Positions 27,383 to 37,107 are shown, numbered from the stretch's first letter. The stretch: DNA of 64,000 nt from Dokdonella sp041395345 (GCF_041395345.1 NZ_JAWLAR010000020.1:10679-74678); one strand, 5' to 3'. Notes: a model not told the origin generated them from the letters alone. Made by a program: numbers and translations.

Positions 27383-27412
27383 CTACGCGTGACACGAGGA
27401 GCCTCTATCCGG

Positions 27413-27533
27413 GTAGGAGCCCCCTTCAGGGGCAATGCTTTTCAACAACCTGCGAACAAGATCCGGTGTTTGAGCCATTTCTGCCCGAAAGGGCAAGAAG
27501 ACGAAAGGCATCGCCCCTGAAGGGAGCTCCTAC
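27413..27533. repeat. inverted repeat, GTAGGAGC family
   Basis: Left arm 27413-27441 (GTAGGAGC, then CCCCTTCAGGGGCAATGC) and right arm 27504-27533 (GGCATCGCCCCTGAAGGG, ending CTCCTAC) are near-perfect inverse copies around a centre with a smaller hairpin TGCCC-GAAA-GGGCA. A typical extragenic repeat pair, after the natAB-like operon. Confidence 0.85.
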
Positions 27534-27620
27534 AGACGAACGGGAACTCTCTCGCGCGCGCCACACGAGCCGCACGTTGGGCATCAACCCGTGGACACGC
27601 GTTAAGCTGTCGCACTTGAG

Positions 27621-27642
27621 CGGGCCTTCCGGGCCCGTTTTT
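27621..27642 (+). terminator. hairpin with T-run in the putP leader
   Basis: CGGGCC-TTCCG-GGCCCG followed by TTTTT, ending 22 bases before the putP ATG. In form it is an intrinsic terminator. It could end the natAB-like operon, or, if the putP promoter lies upstream, act as an attenuator. Confidence 0.5.
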
Positions 27643-27664
27643 CTCGCCTGCCCAGGGAGCTGCA

Positions 27665-29152
27665 ATGACCGCCAGTACGCCGTTGATCGTCACTTTCGCC
27701 GTCTACCTGTTCGCGACGATCGCGATCGGTTTCTATGCCTGGTACTCCACGCGCACCTTCGACGACTACATCCTCGGTGGTCGCTCGCTGGGCAGTTATG
27801 TCACGGCGATGTCGGCAGGCGCCTCGGACATGAGCGGCTGGTTGCTGATGGGCCTGCCGGGCGCGCTGTATGTTGGTGGCGCATCGGAAGCCTGGATTGT
27901 CATCGGACTGATTCTCGGTGCCTGGGCCAACTGGCGCTATGTCGCCGGACCGTTGCGCGTCTACACCGAGCGCACCAACAACTCGCTCACCCTGCCCGAC
28001 TACTTCACTCATCGTTTCGCCGACGACAAGCGCATCCTCCGCGTCTTTTCCGCCGTCATCATCCTGCTGTTCTTCGCGGTCTATTGCGCCTCGGGTATCG
28101 TCGCCGGTGCGCGCCTGTTCGAAAGCACGTTCGGCGTGCCCTACGCACAGGCGATCTGGTACGGCGCCGCCGCCACCATCCTGTATACCCTGATCGGCGG
28201 CTTCCTTGCGGTCAGCTGGACCGACACCGTGCAGGCCACCCTGATGCTGTTCGCGCTGATTCTCACGCCCATCATGGTGATCGTGGGCAACGGCGGCTTC
28301 GATTCGAGCCTGGCCGTGATCGAACAGGTCGACCCGAAACGCCTGGAGTGGGTCGGTACCGGCGGCGTCATCGCGATCATTTCGTCGATGGCCTGGGGAC
28401 TCGGCTATGTCGGCCAGCCGCATATCCTGGCCCGCTTCATGGCCGCCGACAGCGTCAAGTCGATTCCCGCTGCGCGCCGTATCGGCATGGCCTGGATGAT
28501 CATCTGCCTGACCGGATCCATCGCCGTCGGCTTTTTCGGTATCGCCTGGTTTGGCGCCAACCCGACCTTTGCAGGCGAAGTCAACGACAACTCCGAGCGC
28601 GTCTTCATCCTGCTTGCCCAGCAACTGTTCAACCCGTGGATAGCCGGCATCCTGCTGTCAGCCATTCTGGCCGCCGTCATGAGTACCTTGTCCTGCCAGT
28701 TGCTGGTCTGTTCGAGCGCCCTCACCGAGGATTTCTATCGCGGCTTCCTGCGCAAGAGTGCGGGCAGCAAGGAGCTGGTCTGGGTCGGTCGCACCACGGT
28801 TCTGATCGTGGCCCTGATCGCGATCGCCATCGCCTCGGATCCGGACAGCCGCGTGCTCGGCCTGGTCAGCTATGCCTGGGCCGGTTTCGGTGCCGCATTC
28901 GGTCCGGTCATCCTGCTTTCGCTGTACTGGAAGCGGGTCAATCGCAATGGCGCCCTGGCCGGCATGGTTGTCGGCACGTTGACGGTCGTGCTGTGGAAGC
29001 AATCCGGCAGTGCCCTGTATGAAATGATCCCCGGCTTCATCGCAGCGACGATTGCCATCGTCGCGGTCAGCCTGCTTACACGCGGACCTTCGGCGCAGGT
29101 GCAGGCCACGCACGAAGAAGTCATGAAGGAACTGCGCACGACCGGCTATTGA
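27665..29152 (+). CDS. putP: sodium/proline symporter
   Basis: A 495-residue SSS-family transporter with about 13 membrane helices, matching PutP length (about 500). Visible family features are the sodium-binding N-terminal region (ILGGRSLGSYVTAMSAGASD followed by MSGWLLMGLPG) and FLAVSWTDTVQATLM. It imports proline with sodium as nutrient or osmoprotectant. GGGAG precedes the ATG. No putA is nearby. Proline specificity is inferred from strong PutP-like sequence. Confidence 0.92.
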   Translation: MTASTPLIVTFAVYLFATIAIGFYAWYSTRTFDDYILGGRSLGSYVTAMSAGASDMSGWLLMGLPGALYVGGASEAWIVIGLILGAWANWRYVAGPLRVYTERTNNSLTLPDYFTHRFADDKRILRVFSAVIILLFFAVYCASGIVAGARLFESTFGVPYAQAIWYGAAATILYTLIGGFLAVSWTDTVQATLMLFALILTPIMVIVGNGGFDSSLAVIEQVDPKRLEWVGTGGVIAIISSMAWGLGYVGQPHILARFMAADSVKSIPAARRIGMAWMIICLTGSIAVGFFGIAWFGANPTFAGEVNDNSERVFILLAQQLFNPWIAGILLSAILAAVMSTLSCQLLVCSSALTEDFYRGFLRKSAGSKELVWVGRTTVLIVALIAIAIASDPDSRVLGLVSYAWAGFGAAFGPVILLSLYWKRVNRNGALAGMVVGTLTVVLWKQSGSALYEMIPGFIAATIAIVAVSLLTRGPSAQVQATHEEVMKELRTTGY

Positions 29153-29160
29153 CCTTGGTT

Positions 29161-29332
29161 CCCTCTCCCGCCGGGAGAGGGTGCCCCGAAGTGCGAAGGA
29201 TGCGAGACCGATTCCGTCTCCCAACGGGAAAAGGTGGCCGCAGGCCGGATGAGGGTTCCTGCGAAGCCCGGACTTCAATCAGACGGGCAGCTTCCATCTT
29301 CTTTGACACCTTCTCCCAAGGGGAGAAGGACC
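29161..29332. repeat. REP-like cluster between putP and the radical SAM gene
   Basis: Three related units: palindrome CCCTCTCCCG/CCGGGAGAGGG at 29161-29181, CGTCTCCCAACGGG with CCGGATGAGGGT at about 29216-29257, and CCTTCTCCC/GGGGAGAAGG at 29309-29329. Same family as 15397-15525. They fill the gap between convergent genes. Confidence 0.75.
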
Positions 29333-29381
29333 AAACATCGGGGCCCTGCATGTGATGCGCCGTAGCGCGCTAAACCGAAGT

Positions 29382-30479
29382 TCAAAACAAGTCGCCCTGC
29401 GCCGAATCCCGACGCGGCGCCACGAACTTCGAGCGATTGAGCGACAACTCGCGCGAACGCTTCAGGCCATGCTTGCGACAGGCCAGCGCGAAGCGCTGCC
29501 GGATCAGGTCGGCATAGGGACCTTCGCCGCGCATCCGAGAGCCGAACCGCGCATCGTTGTCGCGTCCGCCGCGCATCTGCCGGATCAGGCTCATCACGTG
29601 TTCGGCGCGATCGGGCACGTGCAGGTCCAGCCACTCGCGGAACAGATCCTTCAATTCCAGCGGCAGGCGCAACACGGTGTAGCCGGCGATGTTCGCACCG
29701 AGCGCGGCCGCTTGTTCGAGCACGTGTTCCATGTGCATGTCGGTGACCGCCGGGATGATCGGTGCGACCAGCACGCCACAGGGCACGCCGGCCGCGTGCA
29801 GATTGGCAACGATCTGCATGCGTCGGTGCGGCGCGGTTGCGCGCGGCTCCAACGTGCTTGCCAGACGGTTGTCGAGAATGCCGATCGAGACAAACACCTG
29901 GACCAGGTTTTCACGCGCCATCGGCGCCAGCAGATCGAGATCGCGCTCGACCAGCGCATTCTTGGTCACGATGGTCAATGGATGCCGGCAGTCGTGCAGC
30001 ACCTCGACGATCTCGCGCGTGATCCCATACTCCCGCTCGATCGGCTGGTAGGCATCGGTGTTCGCGCCCAGGGTGATCGGCTCGCAGACGTAGCCCGCCT
30101 TGGCCAGCTCGGCACGCAGGCGTTCGGCGGCATTGGTCTTGGCGTAGAGCTGCGTCTCGAAATCCAGCCCCGGCGAAAGATTCAGGTACGCGTGCGTCGG
30201 CCGCGCATAGCAATAGTTGCAGCCATGTTCGCAGCCACGATACGGGTTGATCGATTGCGTGAACGGAATGTCGGGGGAATCGTTGTGGCTGATGATCGAG
30301 CGCGCCCGCTCAATCGAAACGCGCGTCGGCGGTCGTGTCGCAGCTTCTTCCTCGCGATACCAGCCGTCATCCTCCAGTGTTTTCGACAACGCCTCGAAGC
30401 GCCCCTCGCGATTGCTGCCCGCGCCGCGTCCCTTGATCCGGATCGGTCGGTTGAGGTCGTCGGGATCGTGCCTGGCCAT
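29382..30479 (-). CDS. PA0069-family radical SAM protein
   Basis: A 365-residue radical SAM enzyme. The cluster-binding cysteines are C83, C87 and C90 in YRGCEHGCNYCYAR (CX3CX2C). The N-terminal part (RPIRIKGRGAGSN) and IISHNDSPDIPFTQSINPY are characteristic of the PA0069/SPL-related group, which also contains spore photoproduct lyase-like proteins; the substrate of PA0069 members is unknown. Cytoplasmic, single gene; divergent from the S9 peptidase gene by about 120 bases. Confidence 0.92.
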   Translation of the reverse strand: MARHDPDDLNRPIRIKGRGAGSNREGRFEALSKTLEDDGWYREEEAATRPPTRVSIERARSIISHNDSPDIPFTQSINPYRGCEHGCNYCYARPTHAYLNLSPGLDFETQLYAKTNAAERLRAELAKAGYVCEPITLGANTDAYQPIEREYGITREIVEVLHDCRHPLTIVTKNALVERDLDLLAPMARENLVQVFVSIGILDNRLASTLEPRATAPHRRMQIVANLHAAGVPCGVLVAPIIPAVTDMHMEHVLEQAAALGANIAGYTVLRLPLELKDLFREWLDLHVPDRAEHVMSLIRQMRGGRDNDARFGSRMRGEGPYADLIRQRFALACRKHGLKRSRELSLNRSKFVAPRRDSAQGDLF

Positions 30480-30598
30480 GGGCTGATTATGAGCGCATCC
30501 GTCGCAGCAGCCGAGACGTCGGACGAGGCCGGACCGGCGTTGTCGCGATGATCGCTGCGATGGGTTAGGCTCCCGACAAAATACTGCGGAGAATGCCC

Positions 30599-32614
30599 AT
30601 GCGGTCTTGCACCTTGAACGTTGCCTTTCGCGCTGTTGCCGGCTTCACTGCAACGCTGGCAATGCTGCCGTCCTTGGGTTTGGCGGACAACCCCGTCAGC
30701 CGCGAGGAAGTGGGCAATCGCGTCAGCGAGAATATCCCGCCGATACCAGCCACGCTTACCGATCAGCTCAACCGCTATCAGAACACGCGGGGCGCGCCTG
30801 TTGCCGGCTGGCTGGATTCGGAGTGTCTGCTGATCAGTACCCGCTTTGCCGAGACCAACCAGGCCCATCGCGTATGCGAACCACTGGGCATGCGCGAACA
30901 GCTCACGTTCTACAGCGAGCCGGTGGGCAGCCTGACGCCCGCACCCGCTGCCTCCGCGCGCCAGGGTTTCGTCTTTTCGCGCGATGCCGGTGGCGACGAG
31001 TTCTCGCAACTCTACTGGTTCGATCTTGGTACACGCGACACCACGCTGCTGACCGATGGCAAACGCTCGCAAAACAGCGGCCCATTGTTTTCTGCAGACG
31101 GCAACCTGCTTGCGTACACGAGCACCTCTCGCACCGGCAAGGACTACGACATCTGGATTCGCGACATGCAGGCAGGTACCGCAAAGACCGTTGTGACCGA
31201 GGGCGGCGCCTGGGGGGCGATGGATTTCTCCGCCGATGGAAAGCGCCTGCTCGTCATTCACTATGTTTCTATCAACGAATCCTATCCGGGCGAGGTCGAT
31301 CTCGAGACGGGCAAGCTCAGGATGTTTCCGGTTGACGGCGACAAGGCGGCGTTCGGCGATTTCCGCTTCGCCGGCAAGGACAATGCGGTGTATTTCGTCT
31401 CGGACGAACCGTTCAAGGGCAAGCCCAGCGAGTTCAAGACGCTGCGCTACCACGATCCGGCCAGCGGCGACTACAAGCAGTTGAGCGGCGACATTCCCTG
31501 GGATGTCGATGCGCTGGAAATCTCCGACGACGGTGCCCATCTCGCCTTTGTCAGCAACGAAGACGGCATCGACACCCTGCATGTCCTGAGCTTGCCGGAG
31601 CAGCGCGAGATCGCCCTGCCGACGCTGCCGGTGGGATTGATAGGCGGCTTGTCGTTCTCGCCGGACGGCAAGCGGCTGGCGCTGACCCTGAACTCGGCCA
31701 CTTCGCCGAGTGACGCCTATGTCATCGACCTGGCCGAAGCCGGCATGACACGCTGGACACGCAGCGAAGTCGGCGGCCTCGACACCGCGAAATTCGCATC
31801 GCCCACGCTGATCCGCTTTCCGACCTTCGACAAGGTCAACGGAAAGGCTCGCACGATCCCGGCCTTCTACTACAAGCCGGCCAATGCCAGCGCCACCCGC
31901 AAAGTGCCCGTCGTCATCAACATCCACGGCGGGCCGGAAAGCCAGTCCACACCGTATTTCAGCTCGACCACCCAATACATGGTCGGGGAGCTCGGCGTTG
32001 CCGTGATCTACCCCAACGTGCGCGGCTCTTCCGGTTACGGCAAATCCTTTCTGCGCCTGGATAATGCCGAAAAGCGCGAGGATTCGGTAAAGGACATTGG
32101 CGCCCTGCTTGACTGGGTTGCCCTGCAGCCCGAACTTGACGCCAATCGTGTGGCGGTATTCGGCGGCAGCTATGGCGGCTACATGGTGCTGGCCACGATG
32201 ACCAACTATCCCGAGCGCATCAAGGCGGGTATCGATGTCGTCGGCATTTCGCACTTCGGAACCTTCCTCAAGAATACGGAAGATTACCGCCGTGACTTGC
32301 GACGTGCCGAGTACGGCGACGAACGCGATCCGGACATGCAGAAGGTGTTCGAGCGCATCTCGCCACTGAACAACGCGCAGAAGATTCGCGCACCTCTGTT
32401 TGTCGCCCAGGGCAAGAACGATCCGCGCGTGCCGTTCACCGAAGCCGAGCAGATCGTCAAGGCCGTGCGCGACAATGGTGAGCCGGTCTGGTATCTCCTT
32501 TACAACGATGAGGGCCACGGCTTCAGGAAGAAGACCAACAGCGACTACTTCACCGCGGCGTCAATGTTGTTCCTGCAGCGCTATCTGCTGAACGAGACCA
32601 GGCCGTCGCCGTAG
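30599..32614 (+). CDS. secreted S9 prolyl-oligopeptidase-family peptidase
   Basis: A 671-residue exported serine peptidase. A signal peptide spans about residues 1-30 (cleavage near LGLADN). The middle (about 70-400) is a WD-like beta-propeller with SPDGKRLAL-type repeats; the C-terminus is an alpha/beta hydrolase with S524 in GGSYGGYM, D608 in GKNDPRVP and H640 in EGHGF. Family members release dipeptides or cleave short oligopeptides. GGAGA abuts an ATG at 30593, so the ATG at 30599, with 6-base spacing, is the better start. Confidence 0.92.
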   Translation: MRSCTLNVAFRAVAGFTATLAMLPSLGLADNPVSREEVGNRVSENIPPIPATLTDQLNRYQNTRGAPVAGWLDSECLLISTRFAETNQAHRVCEPLGMREQLTFYSEPVGSLTPAPAASARQGFVFSRDAGGDEFSQLYWFDLGTRDTTLLTDGKRSQNSGPLFSADGNLLAYTSTSRTGKDYDIWIRDMQAGTAKTVVTEGGAWGAMDFSADGKRLLVIHYVSINESYPGEVDLETGKLRMFPVDGDKAAFGDFRFAGKDNAVYFVSDEPFKGKPSEFKTLRYHDPASGDYKQLSGDIPWDVDALEISDDGAHLAFVSNEDGIDTLHVLSLPEQREIALPTLPVGLIGGLSFSPDGKRLALTLNSATSPSDAYVIDLAEAGMTRWTRSEVGGLDTAKFASPTLIRFPTFDKVNGKARTIPAFYYKPANASATRKVPVVINIHGGPESQSTPYFSSTTQYMVGELGVAVIYPNVRGSSGYGKSFLRLDNAEKREDSVKDIGALLDWVALQPELDANRVAVFGGSYGGYMVLATMTNYPERIKAGIDVVGISHFGTFLKNTEDYRRDLRRAEYGDERDPDMQKVFERISPLNNAQKIRAPLFVAQGKNDPRVPFTEAEQIVKAVRDNGEPVWYLLYNDEGHGFRKKTNSDYFTAASMLFLQRYLLNETRPSP

Positions 32615-32739
32615 CAGACGCACTGGCACGAATGCGCGAGGGCACATCGCGCCTATGCCATGCTCGAGATCATTGCTACCCCAGGGTTGCGAAGCTCGGA
32701 GGGAGCTTCGCACCGGATCACGAACCGGAGACCATGCTC

Positions 32740-33669
32740 ATGCGGATTACGTTGATTGCAATCGCCGCGCTATTCGGATTCTCCTCACTCGCGGCCCATG
32801 CACAATCGGAAGACTCGGCGAAAACGATGTCCGAGCCAGCCAAGGCCGTGCTGGTCACCGGCGCGAGCAGCGGCATCGGCAAGAAGATCACCGAGCATCT
32901 CGCTGGAAAGGGCTATTTCGTCTATGCAGGCGCTCGCAAGCAGGCCGACATCGACATGCTCAATGCGATCGAGAACGTGCAAGCGCTCCAGCTCGATGTG
33001 ACCAAACAGGCTGACATCGATGCCGCAGTCAAGACGATCGAGGACGCCGGCCGCGGGCTGCATGGGCTCGTCAACAATGCCGGAGTCGCGACCCTGGGAT
33101 TTCTGACCGAAACCAGTCCGAAAGAATTCGACCTCGTCATGAAGGTGAATGCCTACGGCCCCTACCTTGTCACGCGCGCGTTCGCGCCGATGATCATCGA
33201 ACAGAAGGGGCGCATCACGACGATCGGTTCGATCTCGGGCATTCTCGCTTCGGAGAGGCTGGGTGCCTACGCCATGAGCAAGCATGCAGTGGAAGCGTTT
33301 ACCGACTCACTGGCGAAGCAGATGCAGCCACTCGGCGTGGAAGTCAGCGTGATCGAGCCGGGCAACTACGATTCGGAGATAGGCAAGAATGCGGCACAGC
33401 GAACGGGAGTCGACTCTCCGATAGCGGATCGCAGCAAGTACAAGCAACCCGATGAAGTGGCCGCCGCGGCCGAGCTGGCCCTGTTTGGCGACAATCCCAA
33501 GCGCCGCTACATGGTGGTGCCAAACCAGCGCGAAGCCGAGATCACGATCCGGAAGCAGATCGAGCAGTTGGTCCAGCTCAATGAAGGCCAACCCTACACG
33601 TATGACCGTGATGCGCTGGTGAAAATGCTCGACGAGGCACTGGCGACATCACGGCCGCGCAGTCCGTAG
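32740..33669 (+). CDS. SDR-family oxidoreductase with signal peptide
   Basis: A 309-residue short-chain dehydrogenase. The Rossmann motif TGASSGIGKK, NNAG (LVNNAGVATLG) and the catalytic SISGI...YAMSK serine-tyrosine-lysine set are intact, so the catalytic core looks functional. It begins with a typical Sec signal peptide (about residues 1-20, ending SLAAHAQ), which is unusual because NAD(P) is not expected in the periplasm. The start is either 32734 or 32740; the GGAG at 32727 favours the second. Substrate unknown. It follows the S9 peptidase gene in the same direction. Confidence 0.85.
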   Translation: MRITLIAIAALFGFSSLAAHAQSEDSAKTMSEPAKAVLVTGASSGIGKKITEHLAGKGYFVYAGARKQADIDMLNAIENVQALQLDVTKQADIDAAVKTIEDAGRGLHGLVNNAGVATLGFLTETSPKEFDLVMKVNAYGPYLVTRAFAPMIIEQKGRITTIGSISGILASERLGAYAMSKHAVEAFTDSLAKQMQPLGVEVSVIEPGNYDSEIGKNAAQRTGVDSPIADRSKYKQPDEVAAAAELALFGDNPKRRYMVVPNQREAEITIRKQIEQLVQLNEGQPYTYDRDALVKMLDEALATSRPRSP

Positions 33670-34310
33670 AAAAGCGAAAGCGCGTGGCTGCCTGTGCAGC
33701 CACGTCGGACTATGCTGCGTTGGTTGTTTCCTTGCGAGGGAGCCGCTCTGCAGGTTGCTTCGCAATCGGGCGTCCAACCGTCAATGCCTTGCACAAGTCT
33801 GCGTCCATGTCGGCGAATTCCTGGCCCGGTTCGGAACCCGGCGCGTTGAAACGCCGCCGAACGATGTTGTCTGGCAAGTGCCGGTGGTGTCGGCACGCAA
33901 GCTGTAAAGCCCTCGGTCCAGGCGGCCGCCAAGGCGAGAATCGACCTGGGCTCAATCCCTGGGGAGGGCATCCTTTCAGCCCTTCACGAGCTGTGAGCCA
34001 GCGCCATGCTATGTCGGCGGCCCGCATCTCGAACAGTTCGCAACCCGTCCTGCGGGCAGACCATGTGCCATGAAAGAGAGCACGAGATGGAGATCCATCT
34101 GGGCATTCCAGTTGGCATCGAGAAACGCGCCGTTTTGCCAATGAGTCGGAGGGCGCCGCGGGTCCAGCTTCAAGCCGGTGCCATCAGCTCGCCGATTTCG
34201 CCATATCAATGCCTGGCGCCCAGATTTCACGACAATTTCAGGATTCCTGAAGGTAAATCCCCCGTCAGCCAGCCATGCTCGTCGTTCCTTTCGTTGCGCA
34301 GCGAGCAAAC
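33670..34310. other. 641-base region without a recognisable gene
   Basis: A perfect 9-bp hairpin (CGTGGCTGC/GCAGCCACG, 33683-33704) just after the SDR gene may end its transcript. Several overlapping reading frames of 100-140 codons exist on both strands (largest 33710-34141, minus) but none has a recognisable domain, a good ribosome binding site or typical codon use. It could be a decayed gene or mobile-element remnant. Confidence 0.5.
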
Positions 34311-36920
34311 ATGAGACGCATGATTACGAGCCTGTGCCTGGCTTCGCTGTCAGGGGCTGCGATGGCCGCGAATATCAACATCGGGCCGAACGGCTGTACG
34401 CTGGCGGACGCGATAACGGCAGCCAATGTGAACGCACCGATCGGCAATTGCGCGGCCGGTTCGGGCAGCGACGTCATCATCGCCCCCGATGGCTGGGTGG
34501 TCACCCTCACTTCGGACCTGCCTCCCATTGCCTCCGACATGACCATCCGTTCAGCCAGTGCCGCAGGCATCTTCTACATATTGGGGAATGATCAACGCAG
34601 GGTGCTCAAGATCGTCGGCAACAACACCGATGTGACCCTGCTGCGCGTGGAGATTGGCGGCGGAAAGACCGGCTTGCTGGACGGTGCCGGCGCGGGCATT
34701 CGTATCGAAAACGCGAACGTCCAGCTGGTTGATTCGGTTGTGATTTCAAACGAGTACACCCAGGGGCAGGGCAGCGGAATCTATGTAACCGGCGGCGACC
34801 TCACTCTGGAGCGCACCAGGGTGCAGGCGAACAAGAGCGGCTCCGCTGTCTCCGCCCAGAATGCTTCTGTTCATGTGGTCGATTCCCTGTTCCTCCAGAA
34901 CTCACAAGGCGCGATCGGCGTGTCGAGCAGCACTCTGCTGGTCGAGCGCAGCCTGATTGACGAAATGGAATTTGGCATTGGCGGTAGCCAGTCGGTCGCG
35001 GAGATCATCAATACGACTTTTTCCTCGAGCATTCCCAACCCGGATTTTCCACCGACTGCATTCAGCTTCACCAATTCTTCATCCGTAACGCTCAACCACG
35101 TGACCAGCAGCTACAAGTTCAGACTCACGGACTCCATTCTCAGTGCAAGCAATTCGCTTCTCTTGAGCTGCGAATTGTTCAGCACCAACGTGATCCTCAA
35201 CACGAACAATCTGTATGCCACCAACTACACGGCCAATCCTGCCAATTGCCTGGGTGATTTACCCGAGAATGTCTTCCTGCGACCGCTCGCCGATAACGGC
35301 GGACTGACCATGACACGCGCAATTGGCAGGCCGGATTCGGGAGCGATCAATGCCGGCAATCCAACTTATTGCGAGCCGGTCGATCAGCGTGGCCAGCTAC
35401 GCGGAACGCTTTGTGATATCGGTGCCTATGAAGCGACCGGGTTTGCCGATGTATCGGTCGATGCCCGTATCGAGCCCGGCCCGGACTATGTCAGTGGTCA
35501 GCGCATCGTCGTCTTTGCCGAGCTGGAGAACGCTGGCCCCGGCCCCGCTACCAACGTGCGTTTCGATATGGATGCCACCCATGCCTTTGTCGCAAGCGTG
35601 AACTCGGCCTACTGCAATACGATTCCCTGTGTCATCACCAGCATTCAGCCAGGGCAGACGCTGACCATTCCGATCGAGATGACCCTGGGAAGCTATCTCA
35701 ACAGTCCGTTCACGCTCGATCTGAACGCACACACGACGGTGGATTCGACCTACGAAGACGCCGACGAAGACGATCCGAGTGGCACCAACTTCTTCAGTAT
35801 CTTGCACCCGATCTACCAGGGCTCCGACCTCTCCCTGGTGATGGACCTGATGACCGATGCGCCGTTCTTTGTCGGCCAGACGATCGAATACGAGGCGCAC
35901 ATCGCAAACCTCGGACCGCAAACAGCCAGTGGAGTCGAGCTGCGATTCACCCCGGACAGCCTGAACAACATTGCATTTTCCGGCTGTACGTCGGTGTCGG
36001 GACTGACCTGCGACGTGGCCAATATCGGCAGCGGTGGATCACGCACCGTTGCCATCCAGGCGGTTGTCGCTGACGATCAGTTCAATGCCATCGCCTCAGT
36101 GAACGCAAATCAGGTCGACATCAACCTCGGCAACAATATCGACAACCTCAACAATGGCGGCGGCGTTGAAAAGGCCGATATTGCCGTGGCATTGGCACTA
36201 CTGGATGCCGGGCCGTACTACAGCTATCGCTACCTGCAGTTTGAAATTGCCATACAGGCCGGCGACGATCCGGCTTCGAACATCCAGCTCAACTACACGT
36301 TTCCCGGCGCCGAGCTGATCGATATTCAGGGCTGTGCGAGCTATCCCTGTGTGATCCCGCAACTGGCGGCGAACAGCCAGATCATTTTGCTCGCACAGTT
36401 CTTCGCCCCAATTGCCGTTCCAGGCACCGTCGACGCTCTCAATTTCCAGGTGTATGCAATACCCGGGCAACAGGATCCGAATCTCGCCGACAACGAGGCA
36501 GCGCTGATCAGGCCACTGGTTCCCAATGCAGATGTCGCCGCGCAACTGGTCCTGGTCAGTCCACCGCCCTACTACGCCGGTCAGGAAATCGAATATGCCC
36601 TGCGCATTCCAAACGGCGGCCCCAATGCCGCGACATCGGTCGACATCAGTGCGAATCCACAAAACCTGACCTTGCTGAGCGCATTCGGGGATCTGTGCCT
36701 GAACCTCGATTGCACCATTTCCCGGCTCAATGAGTTCGACGAGGAAAACATCACACTGATCTACCAGATCAATCAGGCCGGTGCTTTCAACCTGACCGCG
36801 ACCGTGGATGCCAACGAGCTGGACGTCAACCTCGGCAACAACACCGATAGCACGGGCAATGGCGGCAACGCGGTGTCGCCACCCAGCAACGACGTGCTAT
36901 TCGCTGACGGCTTCGAGTAG
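34311..36920 (+). CDS. secreted beta-helix/DUF11-like repeat protein with DGFE tail
   Basis: An 869-residue exported protein. Signal peptide about 1-19 (cleavage after GAAMA). Residues about 20-370 form a right-handed beta-helix-type region ending with the choice-of-anchor-Q signature (DNGGLTMTRAIGRPDSGAIN, CDIGAYE). Then about four DUF11/CARDB-like Ig-fold repeats, the second and fourth ending in near-identical VxANxxDxNLGNNxD motifs. The last residues are LFADGFE, a short acidic tail I associate with many Lysobacterales secreted proteins. Likely a surface or extracellular protein. Start 34311 is set by the signal peptide; an ATG at 34275 is also in frame. Confidence 0.82.
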   Translation: MRRMITSLCLASLSGAAMAANINIGPNGCTLADAITAANVNAPIGNCAAGSGSDVIIAPDGWVVTLTSDLPPIASDMTIRSASAAGIFYILGNDQRRVLKIVGNNTDVTLLRVEIGGGKTGLLDGAGAGIRIENANVQLVDSVVISNEYTQGQGSGIYVTGGDLTLERTRVQANKSGSAVSAQNASVHVVDSLFLQNSQGAIGVSSSTLLVERSLIDEMEFGIGGSQSVAEIINTTFSSSIPNPDFPPTAFSFTNSSSVTLNHVTSSYKFRLTDSILSASNSLLLSCELFSTNVILNTNNLYATNYTANPANCLGDLPENVFLRPLADNGGLTMTRAIGRPDSGAINAGNPTYCEPVDQRGQLRGTLCDIGAYEATGFADVSVDARIEPGPDYVSGQRIVVFAELENAGPGPATNVRFDMDATHAFVASVNSAYCNTIPCVITSIQPGQTLTIPIEMTLGSYLNSPFTLDLNAHTTVDSTYEDADEDDPSGTNFFSILHPIYQGSDLSLVMDLMTDAPFFVGQTIEYEAHIANLGPQTASGVELRFTPDSLNNIAFSGCTSVSGLTCDVANIGSGGSRTVAIQAVVADDQFNAIASVNANQVDINLGNNIDNLNNGGGVEKADIAVALALLDAGPYYSYRYLQFEIAIQAGDDPASNIQLNYTFPGAELIDIQGCASYPCVIPQLAANSQIILLAQFFAPIAVPGTVDALNFQVYAIPGQQDPNLADNEAALIRPLVPNADVAAQLVLVSPPPYYAGQEIEYALRIPNGGPNAATSVDISANPQNLTLLSAFGDLCLNLDCTISRLNEFDEENITLIYQINQAGAFNLTATVDANELDVNLGNNTDSTGNGGNAVSPPSNDVLFADGFE

Positions 36921-36976
36921 CGCACTCCACTACTGGCACCCTCGATCCTGCTGGTTGACCCGAGCGAAAAGAAAAA

Positions 36977-37001
36977 GGGACGGAGCTGTCGGCTCCGTCC
37001 C
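36977..37001. terminator. bidirectional terminator
   Basis: GGGACGGAGC-TGTCG-GCTCCGTCCC, a perfect 10-bp stem between convergent genes. It is preceded by an A-rich tract (a U-run on the minus strand) and followed by CGCGTTTAC on the plus strand. Confidence 0.75.
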
Positions 37002-37107
37002 GCGTTTACTTCTGACACCAGGATTTCTGTTTTCCGACGTAGCCAGAATCCCTGGTCAGATCATTTGCATCACGCCATTGCCCGAGGACGCAGGGACTTG
37101 GCCCAAC

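Noticed and set aside
30182..32518. Long minus-strand frame of 778 codons opposite the S9 peptidase
   Set aside because: Shadow; the plus strand encodes an intact serine peptidase with a full triad.
33710..34141. 143-codon minus-strand frame as a gene
   Set aside because: No recognisable domain or ribosome binding site, and overlapping frames on the other strand are equally long; kept only as a note in the region entry.
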